Positions 1 to 12,179 of a stretch of DNA of 64,000 nt are shown piece by piece (within the stretch, counting starts at the first letter, position 1; each line of letters opens with the position of its first letter). This DNA comes from Rhyzopertha dominica. Its lineage: Eukaryota; Arthropoda; Insecta; Coleoptera; Bostrichidae. The notes beneath the pieces were generated by a model. That model made no database searches and was not told the origin of the DNA. It saw only the letters and a program-made list of their open reading frames with translations. The stretch lies in contig QCXZ01000137.1 of assembly GCA_025024175.1 (NCBI GenBank), forward strand, positions 18,104,001 through 18,168,000, read 5' to 3'. Position numbers and translations under genes: made by a program.

Positions 1-168
1 AAACAAATTACCATTAGGCAAGGTTAAATTTTAAACATAGTCCAACATTGAACTACAATATTTTGGCACTAACTAACGCTATGGGTATCTTTGGCACTCT
101 TTGGTACATTTACTGGTGGCTGGCAAATCAATTTGACTAGACATTTTTCTTGGCCGTTGGTAAATGAT

Positions 169-3100
169 TCAAGCTCCTCTGCCAGTACATACGCATTCGC
201 CGTTGAGAGTTTCATCCACCCAGTCAAGATAATTGGTCACTTTCGTGTACACACCTGGTAGATTTGGTTTGGCACAANCTCTACCCCAGGACACTAAACC
301 AATTATTTCCATATTACCATTTTCGCCTTTAAACTGCAAAGGCCCGCCACTATCACCCTAAAATATAAACATGTATTAACNACAAGTAACCGAGGATGAG
401 TATTAAAATATTCATGGTCAGAAGTTAACAGGTATTTTTCCCTTCAACACTAAATACTTGCAATAATTTATAACTCAAAAAATCTTCCGTGTGAATTCAT
501 TTTGACTAATAGACCAACATGTACCTAACGAATTAATTAGGTACCTTGGAAACAAGCTTAACCTTTTAAATGTGCTATGTTTCACGAGATTTATCTGATA
601 GCTTTACGATCGAATCGCTCTAATCATATTTGGTTTAAGTTCTATGGTGTCTCTTAAGTGTAATAATAACTCGTGGGAAACGTAAACAGCCATAAAGTAA
701 ACATTAACTATTTGGATGTATTTAGAAACCAGAATGTGGCACATACGTCAGCAAAACCTGAGTGAGCATTTAAAATTAATCCATATAGAATTACAAAAAA
801 AAAACTGCAGAACATAATTTTTGGTGATACTTATACAGTGAGCTTCAAATTCTGGTTCGTAAGCAATACATGTTACTCAACATGAGAAACAAACAAAAAT
901 TACTGCTTAAGTAAAGGTTTAAACTTTAAAGCTTTAAAAACTTTTAAGTATAACCCAAATTTACCAGTGCACAAAAAAGAGTTTGAAATATTAGAATTAG
1001 CCTTGGGCTAAAATATACAAAAAAATGCGCGAGTGCAGATATGATATCAAATAAATACAAACAAAAACGCCATTCATATGAAGGATCAACTGTTGAAATT
1101 AAATTAATAACAAGCATAAAACAGAATGTGCAGATAACTCGCTTACTATTACTAAAGCTGATAACCACATTACCATTGCCACAAAAATTATATGGCTTTG
1201 AAATCGATTGTTTCTTACATTAGTACTTCATCGTACAAAATATGCAAATTTGTCTGCATTTTGAAGCGAATTCCTTAAGTTTCGCGAACACGGTAAAAGA
1301 ATTATCAGTATTAAATAACGCTCTTTTTGTGTCCTTTGATATATTTATTTTCTTCCGTTCTATCCCACTAAACTGCCTCCTATCAGTTACAGAAAAACTG
1401 AAGTATTAAATATTGCGTAAATGTGCATAATTAAGACTTATATTACGTTTAATGACATTCTCTACACGCAAGGCGATGGTCTTCTGCAGTATTCACGTTG
1501 AATTTTGAGGAAAAACCTTTAAACTAAAACAGAAAGAATGAAGGATGTATTATTCTGCCCCACATGTATTGATGATACTTTTTTTAATTGAATGGTAACT
1601 GACAGGCAGTTCTTAAAAATACAAAGTACTAAACAAAAAGATTCTATTTACGTTATAGTCAGATGTTTGAAAAATGATTCAGAATGATTAAACAATCAGC
1701 TTTTTCTTCTTCCGAATGACCAGGTACACCACCTTAATATTATTTAAAAAGATACTTCATTTTACTATTAGCTTAGCTATTTGGGAATTATCACTTAAAA
1801 ATGGTGGTGAACAATAAGTTAATTTAACTGACAGCTTTATTCACTATAGTAAATTACCACAGATTTCTATCAAAATGGAGAATTATATAATTTCTACCTT
1901 CACACGCTTGAATGACTTTTCCTTGAGCAACTAAGACACCGTATTTGGAATATTAGTCGTTTTGCGATAGCGCATTAAAGAGAAAACTTAATAAGTTGAT
2001 GAAAATCAGAATACAATTACGGTTGATAATTTATCGCTACGTGGTAGTTGAAAATGGTAAAACAGAGTTCTTTTTTAGATACCTCGCGAGATAGTGTAAA
2101 ACTCCCGCACTATTATTGAGCAACCTCAGACACAAATTCTTTCAAGTTTGATGAATTTTTCTAATTAAGTTCATTTTGTAGAGAGGCGTACAGATGTAAC
2201 CAAATTATAGGTGTGTAGCTTTTATGGTTTAGCCTGTTCACTGCTAATACCATAGGTCGTTAAAATGATTAAGTAATTGTACCAGTTTTCCCTTATTTAT
2301 GGCTTACCTGACAAGCATCTTTTCCACCTTCTGGATACCCAGCACAAAACATATTCTCGGACAACCTTTTCGCGCTGTATCCCGAATTCAAACACTCCTC
2401 TCTAGTCCATACAGGCACAACTACCTTTCTTAAAATTCTCGACGTATCGGCATTTGCTGCAGTGCGTCCCCAACCAGCAACAACTGCATATTGTCCCGAA
2501 TAATCTGAAGTACCTAAAAGCCATGAAAAATAAGCATAATATGCCAGATAGTGATTAGTGATCACTATACCTATGTAGATTTCAATGGCGGTACGTATTC
2601 GAGAATTCACAGTTTAAATGATAATGGTGCCTGTGTTTTGAACTTTCAAATGAAATAAGAAATATACAGTGTTTTTTAAAAAGTATAAAATATTTAAAGA
2701 GCTACAAATATGGACCAAAGCAGAAAAATCTTAATACTTATTTATTATATGTGTTTCCGTGCTTGTTGATAGTATTACGTATTGTAAATATCACTTTTAC
2801 CCCGACGATACGCAGGTCTATTATTCTTTCCATAAGAACGTAGGCTTTCATGGCCAGAGTTTGATTGAAATCTTAGTATTTTGGGGTTAGACCACGTCTG
2901 ATATAGGAATAAGGTCGAAGTTTCGCCCGATTTAAATCATGTCTGTAGGGCTGCTGAACGGCATAGACTTCTGTTAAATCCAACTAAATCTAGAGCTATG
3001 CTCTTTGGTAATTCATAGTCCGGTGTATCACGAGAAACGGTTATGCGGGAGTTACAACTAGAAGTGGGAGGATATAATATACTATATTTGTTGATTATAA

Positions 3101-6100
3101 ATTAAAATTTACTTCACGCCTAAATAAATTAGCAAGAGAGCGTTTGCAAATTTAAAATTAATATACAGCGTTAGAAAAATAATTGATGCATGTTATAACC
3201 GTCGGATTCAGCTTGTGCAGAATTCGTATCAATGTATTTGTAAAATAGTATCATTGCTATTCGTTCACCTCCGTACTTACCTTTCGTACGGATATTCATA
3301 ACGTAAATATTATGTTGAAAAGGTTTATTGACAGTTGCCTTGCATAGGTCTGCTGCATTCAGGAAGTCATTTTCATATGACGTATGTAAAGAGTAAAATG
3401 CGTTGCCCATTGAGTTTAAAAGTCTTAGGCATCCTGTATTCCGGAAACGTTTTCAAGCTCACCACTTGTGTGTGCAGTGTGTTTACATATTATGTTGCTG
3501 CCTCCCCCTACACTCTTCTCTTTTTTGGCGAATTTTTTTGCATATATTTTTTTTATGTTGTAGCAGAGATGACCTTTGATTATTGTGGAAGAACAGTTCC
3601 ATAATGTGTTCAAAATACCCTTTATTGCTAAAAACAGGCACAAAATTTTTGTCAGAAGGATATTCGAAAGCTTTCTAAAACCCCCTAATTGGCTCGTATT
3701 TGTCGACATTTGTTATTAATGAGTAGGTGCAGTTCCGAGAAGCTATTTACAGTAGTAGCATAGAATGTGTTCAAGTATTCCCAAAAAATAAATTTAGAGG
3801 GTTTAAATCAGGCGATCTGGCAGGTGATATTAAGGGCCTGCCTGTTTCCACCCATCCATGTGGTAAAGTTTGGTTAATTGCTCTCTAACGGCTGTCGTAA
3901 AATGAACTGGACCTAGAACCACTTATGTTGCCTTTGGTCCAAAGGAATGTCGTCGAAACGATCACCCATTGTGTTCTGCAAAAAGTTTAGGTAAGCAGCG
4001 CCTGTTAATCGGTTTGGTAAAACAAGAGGACCTAAAAACCTGTCGCCTACAATACTCGATATCGGCATGACGACAGCATGTTCCTAAAAAACGACCACCT
4101 TGTAGAAGCAACCTTTTGTTTACATAGGGCTGCCAACTTTATTTTTATAAATTTCAGGACAATGATGAGAAAAATTCAGGACGGGCATAAATCATTCAGG
4201 ACATATATATACTTTTCATTTTAATGCCAACTAAAACAAAACACTTATCGTATAAAGCTTTAAAGAAATAAGGAAGTAATAGTAAAATATATATGCACAC
4301 ATAAATTGTTCGTAAATATCAGGATGTCCTGCCAAATTCAGGACTGTTGGCAACCCTATGTTTACATCGTTTGACGGCGATTNGAGTGTCTCACAAAGTA
4401 GCTGACAGTCGTTGACGTGTTGTCGAAGTATTGTTTTTAGTACTTTAATGTTGTGAAAATGCGAAAATTGTAATTTGTGGCATTGTTGGTATNTCCGCAA
4501 ATTTATATATCTTGCCGTCTGTGATCCGAAATCATCGCGACAGAACCAGAGATCTTTCCTCAAGGAGACATACGACTTGGCTATCGCAAATAAATCTGCC
4601 TGAACTGTTTCAACCATCAATCACCACAGACGTAAAAGTCTACAACAAATTTTATTTCTGGTAAATAGTAATAGCTAATGAATGAAAGCTAGATTTGAGG
4701 TTGACTAAGTTATTTAAGATATCCCTCAAATCTCCTCAACTCCACCACATAATGCTACTTTAGTCTTATACCTATCCGCATCGACACCGCATACATGTAA
4801 TAATCGCGAATCATTAGTTAAAACCGTAAATATTGTTGATTCACAAAACAAACTTTGGTTTACGTAGCTTCTGCAATATGGCCGCCTTTCGCAGCAGTTC
4901 CCGTACCATTCGCTAGGTGGCGCCGATACGATCTATAGCCACCCAAAACATGTTTATTCAGATTCGTTTAGAACATTAGTATTGTGAAAATTAATAACTC
5001 CGTTTCGTGTGAACTCGGCCTTATCTGTAAAACTAATATATTGGCAAGAAAACGGAGGTCATCATCATTGCGTAGAAACCAAGGGCTAAAAACCAAATGT
5101 GCTTGATGATCAGGTAGTTTTAAGGATAAAGCAGCTGCTGTTGGAGATTCTTCAAACAAGAGGAGCTGACATTCTCTGCACACTCGTATCCGGATTATGC
5201 TGTATCCGTGCTAGAATTTCTTCTGCTCTAGGAATAGATACCNACGTGAGTCTACCGGATTAATAGCATTGTTTGCTCAATGAACCGGTGTCGCACAATC
5301 TTTGGTGAAACATACGATGTGAAGAAATCTGGCGATTTGGATAAGCTTCATCTGCGAATAACTACACTAAAGATACCAAACAAACGATTCAGTAGCTTCA
5401 CTGTTCACTGTTTTTGCCGGCGAGTTCAAGCTTTTACGAATCACCGATAAGTGGCTTACCATGTTAAGTGTTTAATTTTTTAATAAGTTGAGTACAATGT
5501 GACACAATTTCCTTTTTACTGGGTAAACGTAAGGTTTTATCTTCATTTCAATAAAACTACAAATACCAATCATTCAGTTTATCGTCATAAAATTATCGTA
5601 TAATAACAATGCTTATCATAATACGACAATTAAGAAGCTATGTACTGCTACAGCACCTATATTTTTTTTTGCTCTAAGCGACCTTAAATTTTTCCAAATC
5701 GAATGTCAAACAATGAATTTAGCTAAACTCAAAATAACAAAAAACAGAACTTAATTTTAAAATAGAGCACCTAATCTATTCCATGTTGTATTACATATTC
5801 CTATGTAACGCCCTCCTATTGCATAATTATTATTGTGCCACCTATCGGTGAAATTTGGACCTGTATCGAAGAGGTCCATTTTTGTAGCATGACGGACGGC
5901 ATGATGGTAAAGATCGTTATCCTTTTAAGTGGAGTTTTCCATAGCTTCATCATAAAGACGTCGCACTTAGGTAACACTGATTTAGCACGACCATACGTAA
6001 AATGTCGGATCATCTCATTAAATTAAACAACCTTAACAAGTGCAAACCTATACACTGATGAAATGCAAGGTGTTGCAAAATAAAAAGGTTAAAAAGGAAT

Positions 6101-9100
6101 AACCTTTTATATCCGAAATCGTTACTTTGCGGACTCATGCTTTGATCCACACTATTCCCTTTACATATTTTACACTTTATTTATTTTTTATAGATACGTT
6201 TAAACTTCTAATGGCTATTATAAAAGTTGGCAGTAGCATAGTTTATAATGTGCTGTCTTTCTATAAAAAATAAAAGCATTTGTTCCTGCAATCAATGAAT
6301 CGCGCCCCGAACATTTAAATATTCTCTATTTCACAAAATAAATGTAGTTATTACATGAGAAAATATATTTTCCATCTTATATAATCTTACCTTTAGTAGG
6401 AAGGCAAGCTGGCTGTATATAAGAATCAAACTGAACAGGCCTGTCCAGTTCAAGGATAGCAATATCGTTGTTAAAGGTGTAACTATTGAAGTCCTCATGC
6501 ATCCTAAAATCCTTTAGTCTCCTCACAACTATTTCTGACTCCCTGTGAGCGGAATCTCTATCGTGATCACCAAGCACAACCGTCAATTCATCCACAGCGT
6601 ACCTGTATTAACTAAACGGTGAATTCCCATAGCAATTGTGTTGCCGATATTTTACCTTTCAACACAGTGAGCGGCTGTTATCACATGTCTTTTGCTGATT
6701 AAGCTTGCTCCACAAATGAATTCTCCTTTGTAACTTAGTCCTGCCAGCCATGGAAACTCGTGGATCCTTGTTATGTTGCCTCCGACAACCTTCACCCTCC
6801 TATTCGTTACACCGCACTCTGAAAACGTAATTGTCGTATAACCGAGAATATACTCAGGGGATCATTTAAATTGAAAAGCGTTAATTGGTGAAAATTCTCA
6901 TCAAAGGCTTTTGTGATCATACAGAATCATTGCGCTGCTTTTGTGCCAGTTGTACACAGGATGGGATAAATTCAAAATGCGTTTATAACGCGCAGCTCAC
7001 ATCTAGGAAAGCTCTCCCTCGCAAAAGAATTTAACACCTAATTTTATCTGCTACGTATTTCCTTTCTCCTCATATTGAGTTTAGTTCGGCATTCCTAAAG
7101 ATCATGCTTTATTGCGGTTTAAATTTCTTAGCGGGTTAGAATTCCAAGTGAAGAACAAAGCAAATTTGCGTTGCTATTTACTTAATACAAGAAATACAAG
7201 AAAAATTGGTATATGAAGTCTAGCTGTTTTTTTCCATGAAAATCAAATAACTATTGCTCGTTTATTTTGAAAAATGAAACCAAGTGTATTAGTTTACTAA
7301 TACTACCTGTTGCCCCCGGCTTTGTTCGCATGGAAGAAATTATAAAATAATATTTAAAAACTAATGCAAGATAGCAAATAGGGGTGCAATTTCTAAGCAA
7401 ATATTACGTAAATTTCAACTTTTACCTAAAAACCAATTTTTTTCAATATTTCTTTGAAAACAATGAAAAGCCAATATTTCCCCCATTAAAGGCCTGAATA
7501 TAAAACTTTATGTTGACTTATTATTATTACTTTGAAAATAACGGAAATCACCTACGAATTTCCATCCTTCTTTTCATATCTTTAGGGGTGGAATTTCCAA
7601 AACAATTAAATAAATAAATGAGCTTCAAAATCGATCGTTTATTTTACCTCCTCAAAGTGGCATATTTAAGAAAGTTGCAAAGTGTATTTATTCCTTTCTA
7701 ATCAAACGCTCAAATAATAACTTTTCATGTTTTAACTAAAGTTTCATTCTTCTAGCTTCAAAAATAATGGACCCCTATTTCACTCGCTTAGGAATATAAT
7801 TTCCAAACATTTTTGTTTAGTAGTCATTTACTTTATAACAGGACCTTTCTGGCCAAATTTCATGTCTAGCTTCGATAATTAATCAGTGTCGTCAATGCCA
7901 CCGATAAAAATATATTTTGATTTCTGAAACTCTCCTGATTTGTTGCTAACACGGAATTAAATTTGTACTTGTAACACGAAACACAGACAGCAATAATAAT
8001 TCCGTGTTTTGCCTTTATAAATGTTTCAGTTTTTGAAAATATGTAATTAATAGAATGATTGGTTTTATTTTTACCCTATTACATCATTTTATATGTTAAA
8101 CATGCATAAAGCTATCAAACATGTTACATCAATTTTATATACAATTTTTGCCTTTTTGCCTCGCAAAGTAAGTAATTTGGCCATAGTAAATCTGTATACT
8201 ATATTTTTCCTTAGTAACTGCAGTAAATATAGTTATAGCAATCTGTGATATACTGTTTTTCCTTGGTAATGCAAATGTTTTTTTAATCAAAAATAATAGG
8301 TCCTGAAAATTAGATGGCAATGCCATCTGTCAGCATTACGCTAATTCGATGACAAAGCCACCCAGCTGCCATTAGGAACTGCTTCCTAAAGGAAGTAACC
8401 TGTAGCCTGACAAGTTGGCATGCACCTGCATACATCAACTTAACAGCAGCTCTCCACGGCACTTTATGCTGACGGACAAAAACCAATATACATTAAAATA
8501 AATGTTTTTGATATAGGCGAAAACCAGTTCTATGCCATTCTCTTTGCACTAGGCGTAAACTGCACTGATGAGCGAAATATATCTATCTGCAGTTAGTTGC
8601 GGTGAAGACAGCATAGCTTAGACATGCATTTTAATGTATGTTGGTTCTTGCACGGTTGCAAAAAGTACCGTGGGGCCAACTTGTCAGGCTACAGGTCACT
8701 TCTTTTGGGAAGTAGTTGCCATAATGGCAACACAAAATTTTTGTGAAAAATCGTTTTTCAACTACACGACATATAGCTTTACCAAAGCAGCTTCTGCAGG
8801 TATTTTTAATGATTTGATAATGGCTCTACAAAAAGCTAAAGTAACCTCTGTTTTTCCTTTTTATGCCAATTTGTACCTTTTGATAAATTAAAAGGTTAAT
8901 TTAATAAAAGCAGATTCATTTCGGAACTGACCGAAATGAAATCGTAATGATGGTTGGCTATGAAGATCGACAAGAAAGACAGAAATCCTATTGTCCAAAT
9001 TAGTTTAAAAATTTAAAGGAACTGAACATATTAAAGATAGCCGAAAGTTGAGGAACTGGACATATGAAAAATCTCCGAAAGTCCGTACATCCAAAATCGG

Positions 9101-10270
9101 TTATAAGAGAAAATAGCTCTTGCATGTATTATTTAGCATTATGGATAACTCATCTACGTCAAGCACACAACTTGCTTTAAGTAATCTTAAAAATGAAAAT
9201 ACAAAACCCTACAAAGTAAACCTTTTGCATAGCTAAATGAAGAAAGCTAGTCATGATAATAAAAATAACCAATGATAATCGAATTTTGCAAACATTTTTG
9301 CCTAAATAAATTTGTAAACAGATGCATATAACTGCCGCTACTGGTCTAGTGAAAATCTACACAGTATCCTCAAAGGCTAAATGTGTGTGCTGGTATTATT
9401 GGGCAAAACATTATAAGGTCCATGCTTAATAAACACAAATGTAATAGCAAAAATCTATCTGCACCTAGTGTGTGATATTAAGAATGCTAAACCGCAATGC
9501 CTGCTTTCAGCAAGATAGCGTTCCACTACATTTAGAAGTCAGTGTTTGCTGTATCTGGATATCATGCCCTTCTAAGTCGATTATACCTCCTAACAGGCTA
9601 TAAAATTCGTTGTGCAAATTCTGTGATAGATTTAGTTATTTCTAAGCTACAGAAGGTGTGCAGTTTGAATAATTATTAATTGATAATAAAAAAAAACCAA
9701 TGCTCATACTTGCAGAACGGCTTGCTTTGGCAACGTATTTTGTCGTTTATTTAAAAACAGGATATGTTTTTACAAAAAAAAATATTAGAAAACCATACAA
9801 AACAAACAAAGATCAATTTAAGAATAAACAGAGCAGTGCAAATTCGCAAAAAAGTAGCTTGGTTGCCTTTAAAGGGAAAATAAGCTGTGATGGAAGTGCG
9901 CTGACACAGAAAAACACAAAGCATATTCACTAAGAAATGGAAAAGTAATTAGAAAAATACCTTTTTTAACGACATTGTGTTGTAAAAATTATATTTACAG
10001 AAACATACCCGTTATTTGTATACATAATGTACTTTTTTTGAATTTTATAAGTCGACAAGTTGTTGAAGGTCCATTGCAAATCAAACTATAATAATATAAC
10101 TACCAAAACAGTAGAATTTCAATTCAAAGCTTGAAAACCGAACTAAAGCACTAAATTTAGGACTCACCACAGTTGCAAGTATTCCTCAATTTATAACTTC
10201 TGGACCTCGGAAGTCCCAAACCACCCCACACGAAGGAAAGAACCAGAAGCACTGCGATCATCCGTTTCAT
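169..10270 (-). CDS. SP1: secreted trypsin-like serine protease (S1 family), 5 exons, complete
   Basis: The exons, in transcript order on the minus strand, are 10270-10168, 6818-6656, 6602-6391, 2513-2308 and 357-169. They join with phases 1, 2, 1 and 0 into 873 nt, giving 290 aa plus stop. Residues 1-20 form a signal peptide (start MKRMIAVLL). A short cysteine-rich pro-segment, CNCECG, follows, as in many insect trypsin-like zymogens. The activation site is K44|VVGG, with Lys at P1 and Val at position 16 instead of the usual R|IVGG. The triad is H85 (TAAHC), D135 (NNDIAIL) and S231 (GDSGGP). D225 matches trypsin Asp189, so cleavage after Arg/Lys is expected. An ambiguous base at 278 falls in a codon that is normally the conserved Gly of SWGxGC. 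There is no clip domain. The gene is head-to-head with its paralogue SP2. The family is certain, but the physiological role (gut, cuticle or immune) cannot be read from the sequence. Confidence 0.93.
528..640 (+). mobile_element. Penelope-like element terminal repeat, fragment
   Basis: The sequence from AATTAGGTACCTTGGAAACA onwards is a diverged copy of the terminal repeat of the Penelope-like element at 15862-16739. It shares the segments around TTGGAAACAAGCT, TTATCTGATA and ACGATCGAA with that repeat. No coding part remains. It sits in the last intron of SP1. Confidence 0.6.
641..2307 (-). other. Remainder of SP1 intron 4, nothing recognised
   Basis: This is the rest of the 1.95-kb intron between the last two SP1 exons, which spans 358-2307 in all. 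It is AT-rich. Short open stretches near 944-1223 are low-complexity and match no family I know. Confidence 0.6.
2795..3018 (+). mobile_element. Non-LTR retrotransposon reverse transcriptase fragment (jockey/CR1-like)
   Basis: In plus-strand reading the translation gives YPDDTQVYYSF, a decayed YADDTQ catalytic motif. After a short degenerate gap it gives CRAAERHRLLLNPTKSRAML followed by FGNS, the typical block just C-terminal to the catalytic loop in jockey/CR1-type enzymes. Stops and frame breaks show it is dead. It lies inside SP1 intron 3 (2514-6390), in antisense to the gene. Confidence 0.7.
3775..5190 (-). pseudogene. Decayed mariner-like (DUF4817-type) transposase, split by an insertion
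   Basis: Two minus-strand blocks belong to the same kind of transposase. The first, about 5180-4960, reads FTDKAEFTRNGVINFHNTNV, the region around the first catalytic Asp. The second, about 4085-3775, reads VGDRFLGPLVLPNRLTGAAY, then after frameshifts SPARSPDLNPLNLFFWEYL, the block around the second Asp. About 0.8 kb of unrelated AT-rich sequence separates them where they should be nearly contiguous. Several stops and shifts mean there is no activity. It lies in SP1 intron 3. Confidence 0.7.
5200..6390 (-). other. 5' part of SP1 intron 3, nothing recognised
   Basis: Non-coding AT-rich sequence upstream of the transposase fossil, up to the donor of the third SP1 exon. Opposed short open frames at 5816-6026 show no recognisable motif. 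Confidence 0.5.
6819..8300 (-). other. SP1 intron 1, repeat-poor half
   Basis: This is part of the 3.35-kb first intron. Near 7310-7340 the segment TTGCCCCCGGCTTTGTTCGC resembles a sequence seen in dispersed repeats of several insect genomes. That is a memory-based impression, not a verified match. No coding signal was seen. Confidence 0.35.
8312..8635 (-). repeat. Dispersed MITE-like repeat, longest copy
   Basis: This copy shares both ends, in opposite orientation, with the repeat at 34354-34527, and one end with 45708-45772. The shared ends are ATGCATGTCTATGCTGTGCT on one side and GCTGACAGATGGCATTGCC on the other. The palindrome GATGGCAATGCCATC occurs at the latter end. This copy carries about 150 bp of extra internal sequence. 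It is non-autonomous, with no coding potential. Confidence 0.65.
8660..8725 (+). repeat. Inverted partial duplication of the neighbouring MITE-like repeat
   Basis: The segment with CCAACTTGTCAGGCTACAGG at about 8673-8720 repeats the interior of the 8312-8635 repeat (about 8376-8420) in inverted orientation. Identity is high over about 45 bp. Confidence 0.65.
8726..10167 (-). other. Promoter-proximal part of SP1 intron 1
   Basis: AT-rich intronic sequence. Plus-strand open stretches at 8634-8891 and 9700-9933 have no recognisable domain and no splice context, and are most likely chance. Confidence 0.5.
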
Positions 10271-10336
10271 CGTGGTCGAGGTGGTTTGGACCGTTAACCG
10301 AGTTAATTTTAAACTAATTAGTATCATATTGGCAGG

Positions 10337-10348
10337 CAAGCTTTTATT
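10337..10348 (-). promoter_or_regulatory. Possible TATA-like box of SP1
   Basis: On the minus strand the sequence AATAAAAGCTTG lies about 70 bp upstream of the SP1 start codon. ATAAAAG is one base short of a consensus TATAAAAG box. No good arthropod initiator is visible at the expected +30 spacing, so this is tentative. Confidence 0.22.
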
Positions 10349-10559
10349 TTGTGTATTGTTCCAATGTTAGTTTTGGAGGGGTCTGTCACCTTGACCATAT
10401 TAAGTGTAATCACTGGAGCACACCTACATGTTTTCAATGTCTTGGGGTTGGATTTGCATGCAAGGTCGAGTCCAGATGCACGTTTGACCTATTTACGCAA
10501 TTCGTCTGTAGATTTATCTACACCAGCGCTGCCGGATGACAGGAAATACTTTTAAGCCA

Positions 10560-11750
10560 AAAAATAACGAAAATATCAAGTATCTGTATTGTATCAATAA
10601 GTATTTTTTCTTTCAGTTAATTCGGTAGTTTCTGAGTCAATTCTGTCTGCTGCTAATATAACAAGTGCGCAAAACTCTTAACACATTCTTTTACAAATAT
10701 GAAACTGAAATTTTTTCATAGAAATAATAATCTTATTACACAGTAATCTTAGTAAACGCGATGCTGTATGCGTTTCAGCCCAATGTTATGTTTTATTTAC
10801 GTAAGTATTCCAAATAAGTGGATTTATTGAGTAAAACAATAAACCGGCAACAACGTCGGTTAAGAAAATAGGGCAAAATACGTTTTAACTGCGCATCACT
10901 ATCAAATTTGTAGTGTCAAGGCTACACACCTTCAATTTTCCACCGCGTATTATCGTAACAGTTTGTTTTATTATTGTAATGTAGGTCAGTTCAAGATTTT
11001 TGTGATTATAACAATTGTTTTAGAAAACTGGGGCATGTTTTTTGGCGATCAATATTTAGACAAAAAGTGCGCACCTTTATCAGTTCTGCATTTATGAATA
11101 TTCATGGCAGTCAATGATTTAACGCCGTTCATGGTGGTATGATGTAGTTCTGCAATATCTTACATCACCTACATGAAAGTGCAGTACTGATGCGCCATTG
11201 TCGCAGCGGTTGGCTGCAATAATTGGGAATAATAGGTATAAATAAGGTTATCAATTGCTTGGCCATCATTAAGCCAATGTCACCATTACGATCAACCCAC
11301 TTCCGAGAGAAATTTGCTTCTTTTAGACTGAATCATTAAGCGACATATCAAATGCGAAACGGCTAAAAAAAAACATTGTTTTTTTTAATTTATTTTATGT
11401 TAGGACAAGCAAACTTACTTTTCTTCTTCACTTTTTCCTCAAAAGTTCAAAATGACTCAACCACCTAATTGTCATATCATTGAATCTCTAATTATAAATT
11501 GAAAAATAATCTTCAATTTTTTATAGGGTCTTTTCCTGGCTTTTTCGCTCCGTATACATTCATATATCTTCTCGTATTATTTGGAGTACTTTCGCCAGTT
11601 TGAATTGTCTAGCTGACTACTAAACAAGCTTCTGGAGTCAGCATGTTATCAGTCTTTCAAAATTCACTTGACACATAGATTAAATGACGCGACTTTTGAA
11701 GATGACTAGAATTTTATAAAAGCTCAAGCGTACGGTTTTTTATAGCACTA
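10560..11750. other. Intergenic spacer between SP1 and SP2, first part
   Basis: No coding or RNA gene recognised. The sequence is AT-rich with scattered short open frames. Confidence 0.5.
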
Positions 11751-11769
11751 AATTTTTCTTAAATAGGCA

Positions 11770-12110
11770 TAACTGCAAACACTGGAACAACGTTAATCCT
11801 CACTTGATGCTGGAAGTATGCACCCAGAAACTTAATGTAAGGGTTAGGATATTAGGAGATCATATCGTATGTCCTTTCTTCCTTGAGGAAGATCTCAGAC
11901 ACCCTAATTTATACCTACGTCTTTGATATTATCAAACAAGATGAAGACACCGGATTGGGCTGAGAGGACCTATTTAACGCACAACAACGACTCCAGATCT
12001 TACACCCTTAGATTTTTTCCTTTGGGACACTTAAAATTAAAGTCAAAGAATAGTGTTTGAGTACCAACAGTTCTTAGGAAATGTCAGTCATGCATTGAGT
12101 CTGGGCTCAA
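11770..12110 (+). pseudogene. Mariner-like (DUF4817-type) transposase fossil, middle part
   Basis: Plus-strand translation gives NPHLMLEVCTQKLNVRV followed by RILGDHIVCPFFLEEDL, then LRFFPLGHLKLKSK. These correspond to the NPHW...QKLNVWAGI.GDHIVGPFF and DFFLWGHLKSKV blocks of this transposase type. The sequence between them is frame-shifted and much decayed. It lies between the two divergent protease genes. Confidence 0.65.
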
Positions 12111-12179
12111 CATTCGTATAGAGGTTAACGAAAGCCATTTAAAAAAATTAATCAGCTTTTGACAGAAATCAAATGTTTC

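Noticed and set aside
6377..6595. Separate small serine protease gene
   Set aside because: It is one exon of SP1. Neighbouring exons join in phase.
10349..10555. Two overlapping frames with several cysteines upstream of SP1
   Set aside because: The cysteine spacing fits no zinc-binding or secreted peptide family that I recognise, and the two frames overlap out of register.
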